Position numbers and translations under genes: made by a program
Shown here: one piece after another, positions 1 through 11,610 of the stretch
Layout: every line of letters starts with the position of its first letter
Position numbering within the stretch: the stretch's first letter is position 1
The notes under the pieces: model-generated
Seen by the model: the letters and a program-made list of their open reading frames with translations, nothing else
What the model was told of the DNA's origin: nothing
Databases searched by the model: none
Source: Eudromia elegans
Taxonomy: Eukaryota > Chordata > Aves > Tinamiformes > Tinamidae
NCBI GenBank assembly: GCA_003342815.1
Contig: PTEX01000003.1
Coordinates: 6,799,430 to 6,863,429 of the forward strand
Length of the DNA stretch: 64,000 nucleotides
Direction: 5' to 3'

Positions 1-1120
1 GCAAGGGAATTAATTACAAGAAGAGACTTGATGAGAAAAAGGGAGACAGAGTTCAAATGACGGCCATAGTAGACATGGCTGCAAAAAAAAAAAGAAAAAG
101 AGATCTTGAGAACTGCTCCTCTGTCGAGTGGCAGGAATACAGCAGCCCTGTCAAAGCAAATGGTTAGCAATCCATTCTGTGCATTATTAGAAAAATTCAG
201 CCCTCATCTCCTCTTCTTCATTGCCTCTGTAATGTCCCGTTGCTTGGGGTGTGTAATGTGCACAGAGATAAACACTAGGCCAGAGAGTTTTTTCCAGGCA
301 AGTTTCGTAAGAATGCATGGGCATTTCAGTTTGCACCTTTTCTTAGACAGGAAGGGCAAGATGCATCAGCTTCACCTTCATGATGAAGGAAGCTTGTTAG
401 ACCTGAGAAGATTAGCGTGAAGACCTGGTAAATGTTGTTTGTATCGTTGCTTCTCTACGTAAAGGCAGAAGGACACACAGGCTCTTGCACGTGAACCAGC
501 TCTGTACGCACTGTAAAGGACGGGCTTGACTGGCCTTGGACCGTGTGGACAACGTACCCAGCGGAGGGTGCCTGGTCGCTATCGTCGTAGCACCTCTGTG
601 TGATCACATTCTGAGAGCAGCTGCAGTCCCACTGCAGCCTGGACCAGCGGGAAGTTTATCATCTTTCCAAACGTTAATGCAGAGCAGTGGTGGCTCCAAG
701 TCAGGCTGCGTAGGAGCCAGTGTTGTCTGATACGGCAAAGCAAGTCACAAAGGCAGAGCCAGCCAGCAGCGGGAAGCTCTGGGGAGGGTTTTCCTGCCCT
801 GTCTCTTCTGTTGTGCCCTCTCTATCTGGGCTCTGGATATGGGGGAATTTACAGCTGCTCTCTGAGAGGGCCAAAAGGCTGCTCCAGATTATCCGCCCAC
901 ACATGCTTCTCTTGTGCCCAGTCTCTCGGGGTGCTGCAGGCACCCAGCTGTGTCAGCAGGGCACCCAGGCAGCCCGTGGGTGCCGCTGGGGAGTGAGGGC
1001 GCAGGTCCTTCCTTCCTGCGTGGGAGCCACCCCTCTCCACCCCAGCGTACCAGGTAGACTCTCATGCAGCCTCCAGACGCTTGGACAGCGTTTCTGGCTG
1101 CCCTGGATGAGTTACACATG
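1..1120. other. Intergenic, no gene seen
   Basis: Starts AT-rich with an A-rich stretch near 83-101, then becomes GC-rich after about 540. Short overlapping frames on both strands at 700-1180 reflect GC-rich composition and have no recognisable domain. Confidence 0.6.
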
Positions 1121-1197
1121 GTGGTAAAGGGTTTACGGTTGGACTTGATGATCCTGGAGGTCTTTTCCAACCACAATGACTCTGTGATTCTATGATT
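1121..1197 (+). mobile_element. CR1 LINE 3'-end fragment
   Basis: Contains the CR1 3' signature: ggttggacttgatgatcc, then aggtcttttccaacca, then tctgtgattctatgattg. Only the terminal 75 or so bases are present, typical of heavy 5' truncation. The signature is diverged, suggesting an old copy. Confidence 0.8.
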
Positions 1198-2910
1198 GGC
1201 TGGAGGCTGTGATAGGTCTCAGGGTACAGCAGAATTAGAAAGGAAAAAAAGTGGTGCTGGTCTTAATCAAATTATCCTAAGCCTGCAGTACGAGCTAGAC
1301 CCCAGCAGCAGCACAGACTGTGCACACACATGTTATTGACATGTTATTGACGGGGAAAATCGTGCGGATTTGCAATGTGTTGCCTCTCCTGACTGCCCCA
1401 TGCACTAGCTGCTGAGGGGAGCCCGCTGTAAATTTGCCACGAGTAACATCAAGGTGTGCAGAGTGATCAGTGCACTGTGTTTCCATTATGGGGGCACGTC
1501 GATAACCATTTGGGTGTATTAATCACTTGTGGTTTTACCCTGCTGCCAAACTACATCTCCAAATATAGCCCCATACCAAAGGTCTCTTCATGCCATTATC
1601 TGCATTGTACAGAATGGAGGAAAGAAACCACTGCACCATGAAGAGAGGCAAAGGTGGGATTTGCATTTTTTTCCACACCCAGCAGAGAAAAACAGGCCTT
1701 TGCAAAGAACAAATTGTCCTTCTGATATCAGCTATCAGACCTAGAGCAAATGGAATCGCTCTGGAATTTGCCATGATTCTCCACTAACTTTGGCCTAGTT
1801 CAACGGCCTACATTTTTTTTACAAGTTAAAAAATTAGGGCAACGGACTGCATAAATGCCTGAGCTTGTTGGAAAATTAATGGCAGAGCTGGGATTTGCCC
1901 ATCTTCTCCTTAAGATTCCAGTTCCAGGCTAACCAAAAAACCAACTCTCCATTTAGGCATGCATCAACTGTTCAGCAGGACACGAAATGTTCTTTCTAAT
2001 GCATTCGGAGAGAGGCTGCTGAAAGTTTGGGTTAATGCAACACACACTTGCGGGCAGGACTGCAGCACTGGGTTAGCAGTAGCCATTATGGCAATTTAGC
2101 AGACGTGCAAGTTTTGGACTTTTCCCTGTCAAAAAGGAAAAGAAAAAATGAAAGCTGCCTAGCGCTCTGCCGGGCTGGCCTGGCCGGTGCTGCTCTGCCA
2201 CCCTCTCTGCTCCTCCTCGCAGAGGGCTGGAACGACAGCGTTCCTGAAGGCCATGGAGTCCCCATCTAGCATTCCGAGAAGCAATCATGGGGGAGACCGC
2301 GGTGGGGGAGCAGCGCTGCGGTACGGCAGGGTGGCCCTGGGGAACGCGCTCTGTTCCTCCAGTGACATTGCTCCGTGCGGTGCCAGGGGTGTGCTGAGCA
2401 CAGGCACACGGCAGCCCTGGCCCCCGCCGTGGGTCTTTATGGTTCTATGGTGTTTGGATACATTTAGACCTCGGCTTGCCAGCACATTGCTATTGTCTGC
2501 ATGGGCTTGTCCTCCAGGAACAATGTGGAGAACCCGTTATGGTTAGGGATAGACCTGAGCTGTGTAATTGAGATCCACCCTTAAGCCTCAAGATGTTCTG
2601 ATCTAATGCTCAAATCTAGCAGATTCCTGTCTTGCAGATAAAAGCAGAAAAGGTCCAGGCGTAGCATTTCCAGAGCTGAATTTCCCAGATCTGAGGAGCC
2701 AGAGGAATTTATTTTGGTTTGGGAAAGGCTGGGCTCAGTGTGAGAGTTCAGTTCCCTTTCTGAACAGCAGCGTTCAGGAGGGAGGTTCCACGTCCTAGCT
2801 TGTTCCACGCCTGATCTCTAGTTCGACTGAAAGTATTTAATGGGAAGAGCCTATATGCCAGTTTAGTAAATACCTTGGAAAATTCACTGTCAGACAGGTT
2901 CAGAAAAGGC
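1198..2910. other. Intergenic, no gene seen
   Basis: Contains an 11-bp tandem duplication at 1330-1351 and a modest CpG-richer stretch at 2270-2420. No protein domain or RNA gene was recognised. Confidence 0.6.
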
Positions 2911-2937
2911 TTTTTATTTTATTTATTTATTTATTTT
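2911..2937 (+). repeat. (TTTA)n simple repeat
   Basis: Imperfect tetranucleotide repeat of tttattta units; a T14 run follows at 2969-2982. Confidence 0.85.
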
Positions 2938-2982
2938 GGTGCCAGCATAGCAATATTGTTAAGGAAACTTTTTTTTTTTTTT

Positions 2983-5736
2983 GACAGAGAATTTGAAATT
3001 TCTATAATGGCAAAAATTTTAGAGCAGGTGCTGATGAATCAACATGGAAGTCTTTTGCCAATATGTAATCATCTTAATTTCCTTCATCAAAAGCATCTAA
3101 GCCAACAGAACTCTTTTGTGACAGTAAAAGTAGTCCTCCCACAAGGAAGGTTTGCTGGTGTGGCTCTTCCTGAAAATTTTTAAGAGTAAGACCTCACTAA
3201 AGGGGAAAAAAGTGCAAATTGCTGGTGAAGAAAATAGCCTGAACCTAAGTCTGCAGGCCATCGCCACGGACAGATGAGAAGGCTTTGCTCCTACATAAAC
3301 AGCGAGAGCTTCCTCTCTGTTATTTATGCCCCGATGAGTAGGAAGACAGGAATAACAAACCCCACTCATGTTGGGTATTACCTTTGCAGCGTGCACACAA
3401 CGCGTTCCAAGGGCCCTGCCAAACTCACCCGCCTGCCTCCTCGAGGTATGTTCCAAAGAGCTCAAGCTCATCACGCCCACTCAAATCTCTTTTCATGCTT
3501 CTCCAGGCAAGGGCATGGACCGCCCATTAAAAAAAAAAAAAAAAAAGAGCAATTCATTTTCTAGGTATTGTAAAACACATAAAGAAAAGTATTTCCTTGC
3601 CTTAAGGGAGTCACAGGCAATGAAAACACAGGAAAAGCTGGGGAATAAGTGGTTTTCACGCTGAAGTAAGAGGGGTCTGGACTAACAGAGAACATGGAAA
3701 AAGTCATATTAACCATTCCTGCCGGCAGGACTGGGAGTGGGCACAGGCTTGTCCCCTTGCTGGTTCAGCTCAGCCTGCACTGATAAGCCACGACGGCCCC
3801 TTGGGGCTCTGCATGCCACGGATTCAGCCCTCCTGCTGCTGGGCCCTCTGCCCTCGGATGCCGCACCTGCCCTGGGGCTGCTGCAGGGCTTCTGCCCACC
3901 TGGCTCTCGTGGCTGGTCAGGGGGAGTTCTGTGCAACGGGGAGCCTTGTCCGAAGTCACCAGCGCGCAGCTTGGAGCTAAGAGCAAAACATGCATGCTGA
4001 GCATGACTTAGTGCCTAGGGCGTTGGTCAAAACAGGCTATTTCGGTTTACTGACCTTGTGGGTCTGCAGTGGGCACGGAGGGAACTGCTTGATCTGGCTG
4101 ATGCTCTACTCCAACTTTCTTCAGGTTAAATCTATTACAGAAATGGGACCCTCTGTGTCTCTCAAAATTTGCAGTTGTATTTTTAATCTTGCCTCACAGC
4201 TTGAAGAAATATCCTTCTCCTCCTCCTCCAGTTTTTGGGCAATGTTTCCCAGTTTCATTTGTAAACTCAAAACACAGCTGCCTCATGGTCCTTCTGGTGT
4301 GAGCTGGGTTGGTTAGGCAAGAGGCTGACATTACCAAACGGGACCGGTACCCTCCTCTTCCAGGGAAGAGCAGAGAAGGAAGCAGGAGGTTCTGCAAACC
4401 TAATCAACGAGTCCTACAGGAAGTCACAAAAGTCGTTGCTGTCAAGCACTGAAAGCATAAACAACAGATTGAGAGGTTGATTAATGGGAAGAAGTCTCTT
4501 AAGTCTATATTGGCCAATCAAGTTCAGAAAGGAGGTTCATTGTTTTAAGTGTGTATACTATAAATAAGGGAGTTATTTGATGTTCTAGGAGTTTGGAACA
4601 GACTGTATTACATGATGTCTCAATAAATGGCTTAAGCATGAGCTAGGTAGGTGGTTCTCTGGGGTATCATATTTCATGAATGGGCTGAGGCTCTTGAGAG
4701 AGCTTCTTCCCTGGGAAAAATGGACTGTCATGCTAGCTTTGTGGCTCTCCCATGAAGCAGTACAGGCAGGGTGATCAAAAGGGACAACTCCCTTTGAGGA
4801 GTAAGAAGGAGGGGGAAAAAGGGGGGGGGGGGGAAGAAAAAGGATTGTTTGGGCAAAGGAGGAAGGGAAGTTTGTTCCCTGTTCTTCCAAAGAGGGAACC
4901 TGCTCTGCATTTGTGTTTTGGAAATACTATTTGTCTGCGTTGGCAACACAGATAGCAATATATCAGCAATAGGCTAAAGTTTTCCAAAGTCCTGCCTTCA
5001 TGATCTATGACCATTTAGAAACCCTGAAGTCAACTTCTAAGGTTGGGGGCGGGGGGGAAACAAAGAAAGAACAAAATCAAATCCTCAGCAGAGCAGGATG
5101 GTGTATGATCAAAGCTGGGAGCTCCATGCAGGCAGTTATGAAGCAGACAAGGCACGCTGAAGTGCAGCAGAAAGCCGGCAGCTTCCCCACTTGAACATCT
5201 GCAGGACTGCAGCGGGACCGTGGCACAGCTGATGCGCACCCTTACACTGTCACCTTCTTTAACTGCTGCTTTCCTGGCGCTTTCTGTGGAACGTTGTTTC
5301 CTCTGCTCAGGAATGGGGCACACATCAGCAGAGGTCCCTCTCGGGCTGGAAACCCTCAGCACGTACGGTGCTCGGAGAGGGCTGAGGCGATACCTGGGTG
5401 CAGCTCACACCTATGGCTCCCGCTGGCAGGTAGCACTTGTGCCTGTTGCTGCAGGATTATTTTTTGTTTGATGTGGCTGGGGCAGGAAGGCCAAGCTCCT
5501 TGCTGTCAATCCAGCCCGGTTAATGAGTATAAACTGAGTCAGTGTCAGTGTAAAATTGAATGCCTTGAAGGAAGACTGTGGCAAAACACAGAAAGGTAAC
5601 TCAAGCACTGCGTCTACTTCTGTGTTTAGCTGAGATGTAGAGTTTTACACCAGATGGTGAGACAAGTTCTTTTCTCTTTTGAATTTGGGGTAGAAATCTA
5701 AGAATGAATGCTGAGCCAAAGAGTAGTGTTTAGGAC
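2983..5736. other. Intergenic with homopolymer runs
   Basis: Holds an A18 run (3529-3546), a G13 run (4821-4833) inside a purine-rich strand, an inverted CCAAT palindrome attggccaat at 4509-4518, and a GC-rich stretch at 3720-3980. No gene recognised. Confidence 0.6.
4801..4865 (+). repeat. Purine-rich tract with G13 run
   Basis: The plus strand is almost purely A and G, with thirteen consecutive G at 4821-4833. Such tracts can form triplex or G-rich structures; here it is simply low-complexity sequence. Confidence 0.8.
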
Positions 5737-5752
5737 TGACCCAAGCTGACCC
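5737..5752 (-). promoter_or_regulatory. Candidate DR4 nuclear-receptor element
   Basis: Plus-strand TGACCC-aagc-TGACCC reads GGGTCA-gctt-GGGTCA on the minus strand: two identical half-sites four bases apart. DR4 spacing is the class bound by TR/RXR and LXR/RXR heterodimers. No neighbouring gene is visible, so function is unknown. Confidence 0.25.
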
Positions 5753-7000
5753 AAGATCTATCTATGGGCTTCTCAGCACAAGAATCTCCCCACTTCTCAC
5801 CACGTTTAAGTCTAAAATAGCCCTGCTAGTTAGTGAGGATCCACCACAGAGCCTGCGAATCTCCAGTTTTATCTTAAACAGAAAAAAAAAAAGAGCTCTC
5901 AGCCAGGCCACACACTAGTGCAAAAGGGTGCCTGCATCCATGCCTTCTCCCACAGTGATGCTGCCGTGAGAACCGGGCTCTCATCACCCAGCTGCTCACA
6001 GGTGAATAAAGTGTACTGTGACTCTATGGGTGATGCACGCCCTCAAAGCCTTTGTACCTAGCTGCTTCACCACTTAGCTCAGGCTGACCTAATCCATCTG
6101 TTACTCTGAGACAGGATCAAGTACACCCACACCACCCTGCCACAACGGTGGTGAATTTAAAGAACCCACCTGTGATCATGGAGCTGTTTAAGCTGTAGGT
6201 ACTTACAGTAGGAACAGCAATTCTTGAAAAGTGAAAAATCTTCTACTAATACCTACCATATATCTTCCTTCTTGTAAACCAAGCCAGTAGATATGCCTTA
6301 CCTCTGTAGAGATGGAAAACAACTATCATAACTTCTATGAACTGGCTGGTCTTCTGCTCACTCCCTCGTTGAGCTGTCCAGAGTAAAACAAGCCTGATGC
6401 TACCAAACCTTCCTCAGGAGTCACGTTTGCCAAGCCAGCCAACATACTGCTTTCTGTCAGAGCTTTTCTCCCCTTCTTAAGTCTTTTGTCCCAGATAGCG
6501 TGCCTTGCTCTGGATTCCCACCCCCATATAATAGTATCTGGGCCCCACGTGAACAATTTCCCCGGTGAAGGAATACAAACAAGACTGAAATAGACTGGAT
6601 ATCCTCCCAGTCTATGACGATACTTGTCCCTAGGTCATAACTTGACAGAGTTTTTATATATAAGGCTCCAAATCCTTCCTTTAAGCATCTCCAAACTTTG
6701 GACAAGCTTATCTTTTAAATGAGTACCTGAGCCAAAGGCCTCCAGCAGAGGCCAACCCACGTTAATTCCTGAACAAAACGTTAATAATGCAAGGGAACTG
6801 GAGAGCGGGGACACTTGGATTGATTTACCATAAACGCTGCACCGCGGATAGAGTTGCAGTCCTTATCTCTGAGACTTGTGTGACTCCTGTGCAACAGCGG
6901 CGATGAAGGAGCGTTGCAGTGCATGGCCCGTCACGGGTGGGGCTCCGTCTCGCGTGAGGATGGGCAGCAGGAGACGTGGCATTTGTTGCTAATTTGGGTT
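5753..7000. other. Intergenic, no gene seen
   Basis: AT-rich to neutral composition, no repeat recognised before the CR1 copy that follows. Short frames have no recognisable domain. Confidence 0.6.
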
Positions 7001-7039
7001 TCAAAACACCGAGGGAGGTGTCAAAAAACGAGAGAGGTG
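7001..7039 (+). repeat. Imperfect 20-bp tandem duplication at CR1 5' junction
   Basis: The unit tcaaaacaccgagggaggtg is followed at once by a near copy, tcaaaaaacgagagaggtg, whose end runs into CR1 sequence. The duplication sits exactly at the 5' truncation point of the element. Confidence 0.7.
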
Positions 7040-7589
7040 ATTCTGCCCCTCTACTCAGCCCTGGTGAGGCCGCACCTCGAGTCCTGTGTGCAGTTCTGGG
7101 CTCCCCAGTGCAGGAGGGATGTGGAGCTGCTAGAGAGAGTCCAGCGCAGGGCCACAAAGATGATTAGGGGCCTGGAACATCTGCCCTATGAGCAAAGGCT
7201 GAGAGAGGTGGGCCTCTTCAGCCTGGAGAAGAGAAGACTGAGAGGGGACCTGATTAATGTATATAAATATCTCAAGAAAGGGAGTGAGGAGGAGGGGGCT
7301 GGCCTCTTCTCAGTGGTGGCCAGTGATAGAACTAGGGGAAACGGCCACAAATTGAGGCACTAAAAGTTCCACAGGAACTTGAGGAAGAATTTCTTAACAG
7401 TGAGGGTGACAGAGCCCTGGAACAGGCTGCCCAGAGAGGTGGTGGAGTCTCCTTCTCTGGAGATCTTCAAACTCCCCTTGGACACCACCCTGTGCCACAT
7501 GCTCTAGGGGACCCGGCGTGTGCAGGGGGGTTGGACTAGATGACCTCTACAGGTCCCTTCCAACCCTAGCCATTCTATGATTCTATGAT
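7033..7589 (+). mobile_element. CR1 LINE, 5'-truncated, 3' end of ORF2 with one nonsense change
   Basis: Encodes the C-terminal reverse-transcriptase-end part of CR1 ORF2 ([36 protein letters not shown]) and ends in the repeated attctatgat 3' terminus at 7589. The frame is open to a TAA at 7361-7363, where the related copy at 23 kb has CAA; after that codon the frame resumes through DTTLCHML and its own stop. It is therefore a truncated, inactive copy with a single point nonsense mutation in the visible part. Confidence 0.95.
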
Positions 7590-9600
7590 CTCCGTGCTGT
7601 AACCAGAGAAGCCACAGCAGAGCCATGCGGAAGGTAACCTGAAAGCGATCCGAGAAACACGCTGTCCACCAGCTATCCTGTTGCAAGTGCTACTGAGGCT
7701 GTCAGTGCGGCAGTACTGAGGAACATTGAAGAAAGAGGAGGCCTTTTATGCTTCATTAATTTAAAAGAGACAAATCCAATAACTTTGCAGCTTACACAAC
7801 TGTGTCTCAGCAGCTGAGAGCCTGCATTAGCTGCCTAGGGAGGAAAAGGAGAGCCAGAGAGCCAAATCTCCTGGTATCAGCAAGAGCCCCCGTGTTTCCC
7901 GTTCTGCAGGGGAGGAAGGAGCCAAGAGCCGTGCGGTTCCCTCCCGTACGGTGACCGAACAGGCCCAGACAGGAGCGGAGGGACTGCGGGGCCCTTGGGC
8001 CGCCACGCACCGACAGCAGGAGCCCCAGGATTCCCTCATGCCAGAGGAACTCGTGACCCTGCCTGCAGGAGAGGGAAAGGCAGCGATGTGACCCGGGGCC
8101 AGCAGGACGGGGCAGGGGCCCTCGGGCTCGCTGAGCTCAGCCCAAGGCACCGTCCCTGTTAACACATCCCCCCCCTTGGCAGAACTGCTTTGGAAGCTGC
8201 AGCTCAGAGGAGGCTCTGCCCTCTCCCGCCACACGGCCCTGTCTGCTTGGAACACGCGGTGAGATAGGGAGGCAGTGAAGAGACACAGCTGAGACTGCCG
8301 CGCTGCCGTCACCTGCGCTGCCGGCGGGCGCGATGCCCCGCTGATAACTCCTGCTGCAGAGCCGGCAGCTTCTGGATAATTTCTGCTGGACTCGCGTCCC
8401 GTCCCCTCCGCTTCATCTATTCTTTGCTGCTTCAAATGGCAGCTGTTACTGTCCTAATGCTTCCTCTTTTGGGTAAATAACCAGCCGAGCAGGCAGAGAG
8501 AAAGGACAACAGCGTGCCTTAATAACCTCTGCGTAACCTGTGAGAAATCTTGGGCTCTATTCTTCACACAGTTCTGGCACAGAGACTTGAAGCAAGTTTG
8601 CATTGTTTCCCCACTTGCGAGGGAGTCATGATCCGTCTCCCAAAGCCTGTTGCCAGCACAGAGGTTGTTGCCGCTTATTATGAGGTCCTTCAAGGTTTAT
8701 AAAGGGCGGGCTAGCTGGCTGAATGAGGAGCCCTCCAGCACCAGGCTGGAAGCAGCACCGCAGCCTTGGTGGGGGTGCTGAGGGGCATCTCTTCCCAGGA
8801 GACCAGATAAACCGGGCAGGGAAGGAGAGAAAAGACACAGGGGCAGCAGTTATTTCAGGTCCCTTGGCCCCTGCCACCTCCCACCCACCTTTTCCAGGCC
8901 AATACACCTACATCAGTAACCACCTGAAAACCATCTCCGTCAGAGCCCTGGGCAGAAACGGGCGGTCCCTATGCCAGCCCCCCTGCTCCTTAACTGCAGG
9001 CTTGCAAGGCAGCATCTCCTGTAGTTGTGTTCCTCCTCCCCGGGCAGCTGGCAGGCTGAACTACCCCCTCCTGGGCAAACAAAACTGGGGAGCAGTGATG
9101 TAGGAGGAGAGGAGGGTGAGGGGATGGAAGATTGCAGTAGTGGGATAGATGGAAAAGGTGGGGCTGGTACTGACCAGGAGAAAGCAGGAGATGCAAAGCA
9201 CAGACGCTCTCACAAAGTGACTGGGTGCCAGCATGGAGGAGCAACTGCTCCTTTCCAGCACACGCAACCCCCAGCAGATGCCTTGTGCATGCAGAAGGCT
9301 GCACTAATGCACTCACTCAGCGGCCTTCTCCACCAGTGCCACCAATGAACTCGTTTAGCCACCATCCCCAACCTGCTGCCACTGGCATCCTGCGATGCCA
9401 CCTCCAAGCCCTCGCTGCCTGCATCTGTTCTTTACCAGTGATGCCTGCTCAGGCTCACAGAAACACAGGCCGTTATGTGATCCTGCTGGGACAAACAGGG
9501 ACCCCTGGCTGCTTACAGCCTGGAGAAGGTCTTCTCCCCAAGGGAAGGGTAGAAGAATTTGCCCCTTTGTTTTAGGGATCGTTCTCCCCAACCGGAGCTG
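7590..9600. other. Intergenic, GC-rich, no gene seen
   Basis: GC-rich between about 7840 and 8400 with overlapping frames on both strands, the longest on the minus strand at 7827-8435. None shows a recognisable domain or convincing splice context. A TATA-like tttataaagg at 8695-8706 has no supporting promoter features. Confidence 0.6.
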
Positions 9601-9830
9601 CTAGTTGAATATTCATGAACGTCCTATGTGAATTAGTTACCTTATAAATGCAAACAAAAAGTCCCCATTCGGCGTGAGGTGGCTGTGCCCTGGGCAAAGC
9701 AAAGTGTCTGCTCTGCCCGTGGATTTCCCAGCAAATGTGCATGCTGCCATAAACCAGTTACGATTGCCTATTAAAGCATTATCAAAGCAGAACAAAGACA
9801 AAGATCCTTCCAGAGCTGTTTGAGGCAGCT
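9601..9830. promoter_or_regulatory. Possible conserved noncoding element with SOX/TCF-like cluster
   Basis: Complex, non-repetitive AT-rich sequence with a FOX-like core gcaaaca and three CAAAG cores: atcaaag (9781-9787), aacaaag (9791-9797) and gacaaag (9797-9803). The first matches TCF/LEF and the others SOX or TCF. Conservation cannot be assessed from one sequence. Confidence 0.2.
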
Positions 9831-10768
9831 GCGGCCGGTTCAGCCTTCCATGTCTCTTGACCTAAGATGACTCCGTGGCTGCAACAATGCCTGAATGACA
9901 AGTCAGAGGGGAAGCCAATGTGCTTCTTATTGCACGGGCCGCTCACTGGAGCAGGCAATCTAGTTTATGTTAAAATTTCAGGTTGCTAAGTAGCTTGTTA
10001 GTGTAGAGGTTCAGATCTGTGTTACAGCTGTATTTGTGGTAGGAACAACCAGGTGTGTATGTGCACACGTGTAGGTAATGGCTCATTTACAGGTGTTCTT
10101 GGCAGCGTGCATGCAAGAAACGTGCATCACTCCACTGCAGAGGCTGCTGAAGCCATCAGAGGAGTGTTTCATGTGCGCTGAGCTGACACAGCTTCCTATT
10201 CAGCCTCTCCCCACGCGAGGCCCTGCCATGTCAGCAGCCCTCGTCACTCTTCTCTTGTCTTCCTCAGACTGACCAGCCTCAGGAGGAAGAGGAAGATATG
10301 GGACCCCAGCGATTGTGGGGACTACTTCTTTCCCCACATGCTGTCCCATCCACCGGTACGTTTGGATGCTTGCAAGGAGAGCTGGGTTCTAACAGGGCGT
10401 TCTGCTCTGTGTCCCCTGCTGGCTCTTGGTTCTTGCACTTCTAATGCGTTGATGATCGTTTTTCTTTAATTTCCATGAGCCGTCCTCATTTCTTCCCCTT
10501 TTCTTCATGCCTCTCTACCCCAAGAGCTCTATGGTGTAGTTCGGATCAACTGACACTCCACAGAAGAGGTAACATTAATGAGAGCAAGCGGTTGTAGCGT
10601 GACCCCATGGGCAGCAGGACCCTGGCCAAACAGTGGTATAGCAAAGGGTAAAGCTGTTTGTAGTGAAGTGCCTCATCCAGGACTCCCAGTCTCCTATCTT
10701 TCCTCTTTCCAAATCAATCCTTTCCCATAGACAACATAAAATACTGGAGGCTGCTTGTGCCTTGCAGA
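9831..10768. other. Intergenic, no gene seen
   Basis: Mixed composition with a GT/CA-rich patch near 10050-10075. No gene or interspersed repeat recognised. Confidence 0.6.
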
Positions 10769-10885
10769 AAAGAAGAGAAGAGAAGAGAAGAGAAAAGAAA
10801 AGAAAAGAAAAGAAAAGAAAAGAAAAGAAAAGAAAAGAAAAGAAAAGAAAAGAAAAGAAAAGAAAAGAAAAGAAAAGAAAAGAAA
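10769..10885 (+). repeat. (AAAAG)n microsatellite, left side of gap
   Basis: Begins with agaag pentamers and becomes a near-perfect aaaag/agaaa array of over 100 bases running into the N gap. All reading frames through it are artefacts. Confidence 0.97.
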
Positions 10886-11515
10886 NNNNNNNNNNNNNNN
10901 NNNNNNNNNNNNNNNNNNNNNNNNNNNNNNNNNNNNNNNNNNNNNNNNNNNNNNNNNNNNNNNNNNNNNNNNNNNNNNNNNNNNNNNNNNNNNNNNNNNN
11001 NNNNNNNNNNNNNNNNNNNNNNNNNNNNNNNNNNNNNNNNNNNNNNNNNNNNNNNNNNNNNNNNNNNNNNNNNNNNNNNNNNNNNNNNNNNNNNNNNNNN
11101 NNNNNNNNNNNNNNNNNNNNNNNNNNNNNNNNNNNNNNNNNNNNNNNNNNNNNNNNNNNNNNNNNNNNNNNNNNNNNNNNNNNNNNNNNNNNNNNNNNNN
11201 NNNNNNNNNNNNNNNNNNNNNNNNNNNNNNNNNNNNNNNNNNNNNNNNNNNNNNNNNNNNNNNNNNNNNNNNNNNNNNNNNNNNNNNNNNNNNNNNNNNN
11301 NNNNNNNNNNNNNNNNNNNNNNNNNNNNNNNNNNNNNNNNNNNNNNNNNNNNNNNNNNNNNNNNNNNNNNNNNNNNNNNNNNNNNNNNNNNNNNNNNNNN
11401 NNNNNNNNNNNNNNNNNNNNNNNNNNNNNNNNNNNNNNNNNNNNNNNNNNNNNNNNNNNNNNNNNNNNNNNNNNNNNNNNNNNNNNNNNNNNNNNNNNNN
11501 NNNNNNNNNNNNNNN
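10886..11515. other. Assembly gap (630 N)
   Basis: Unbroken N run. It is bounded by two different purine microsatellites, so it most likely hides more of the same repeat; its true length is unknown. Confidence 0.99.

Positions 11516-11610
<95 letters not shown>
11516..11610 (+). repeat. (GAAA)n microsatellite, right side of gap
   Basis: Perfect agaa tetranucleotide array of about 95 bases after the gap. The change of unit from five to four bases across the gap shows a compound repeat. Confidence 0.97.

Noticed and set aside
6914..7363. 149-codon frame apparently starting before the CR1 copy
   Set aside because: The first third is flanking sequence fused by chance to truncated CR1 ORF2; it is not a host gene.
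8695..8706. TATA-box-like tttataaagg followed by gcggg
   Set aside because: No initiator, CpG support or downstream exon; single AT-rich motifs are common.
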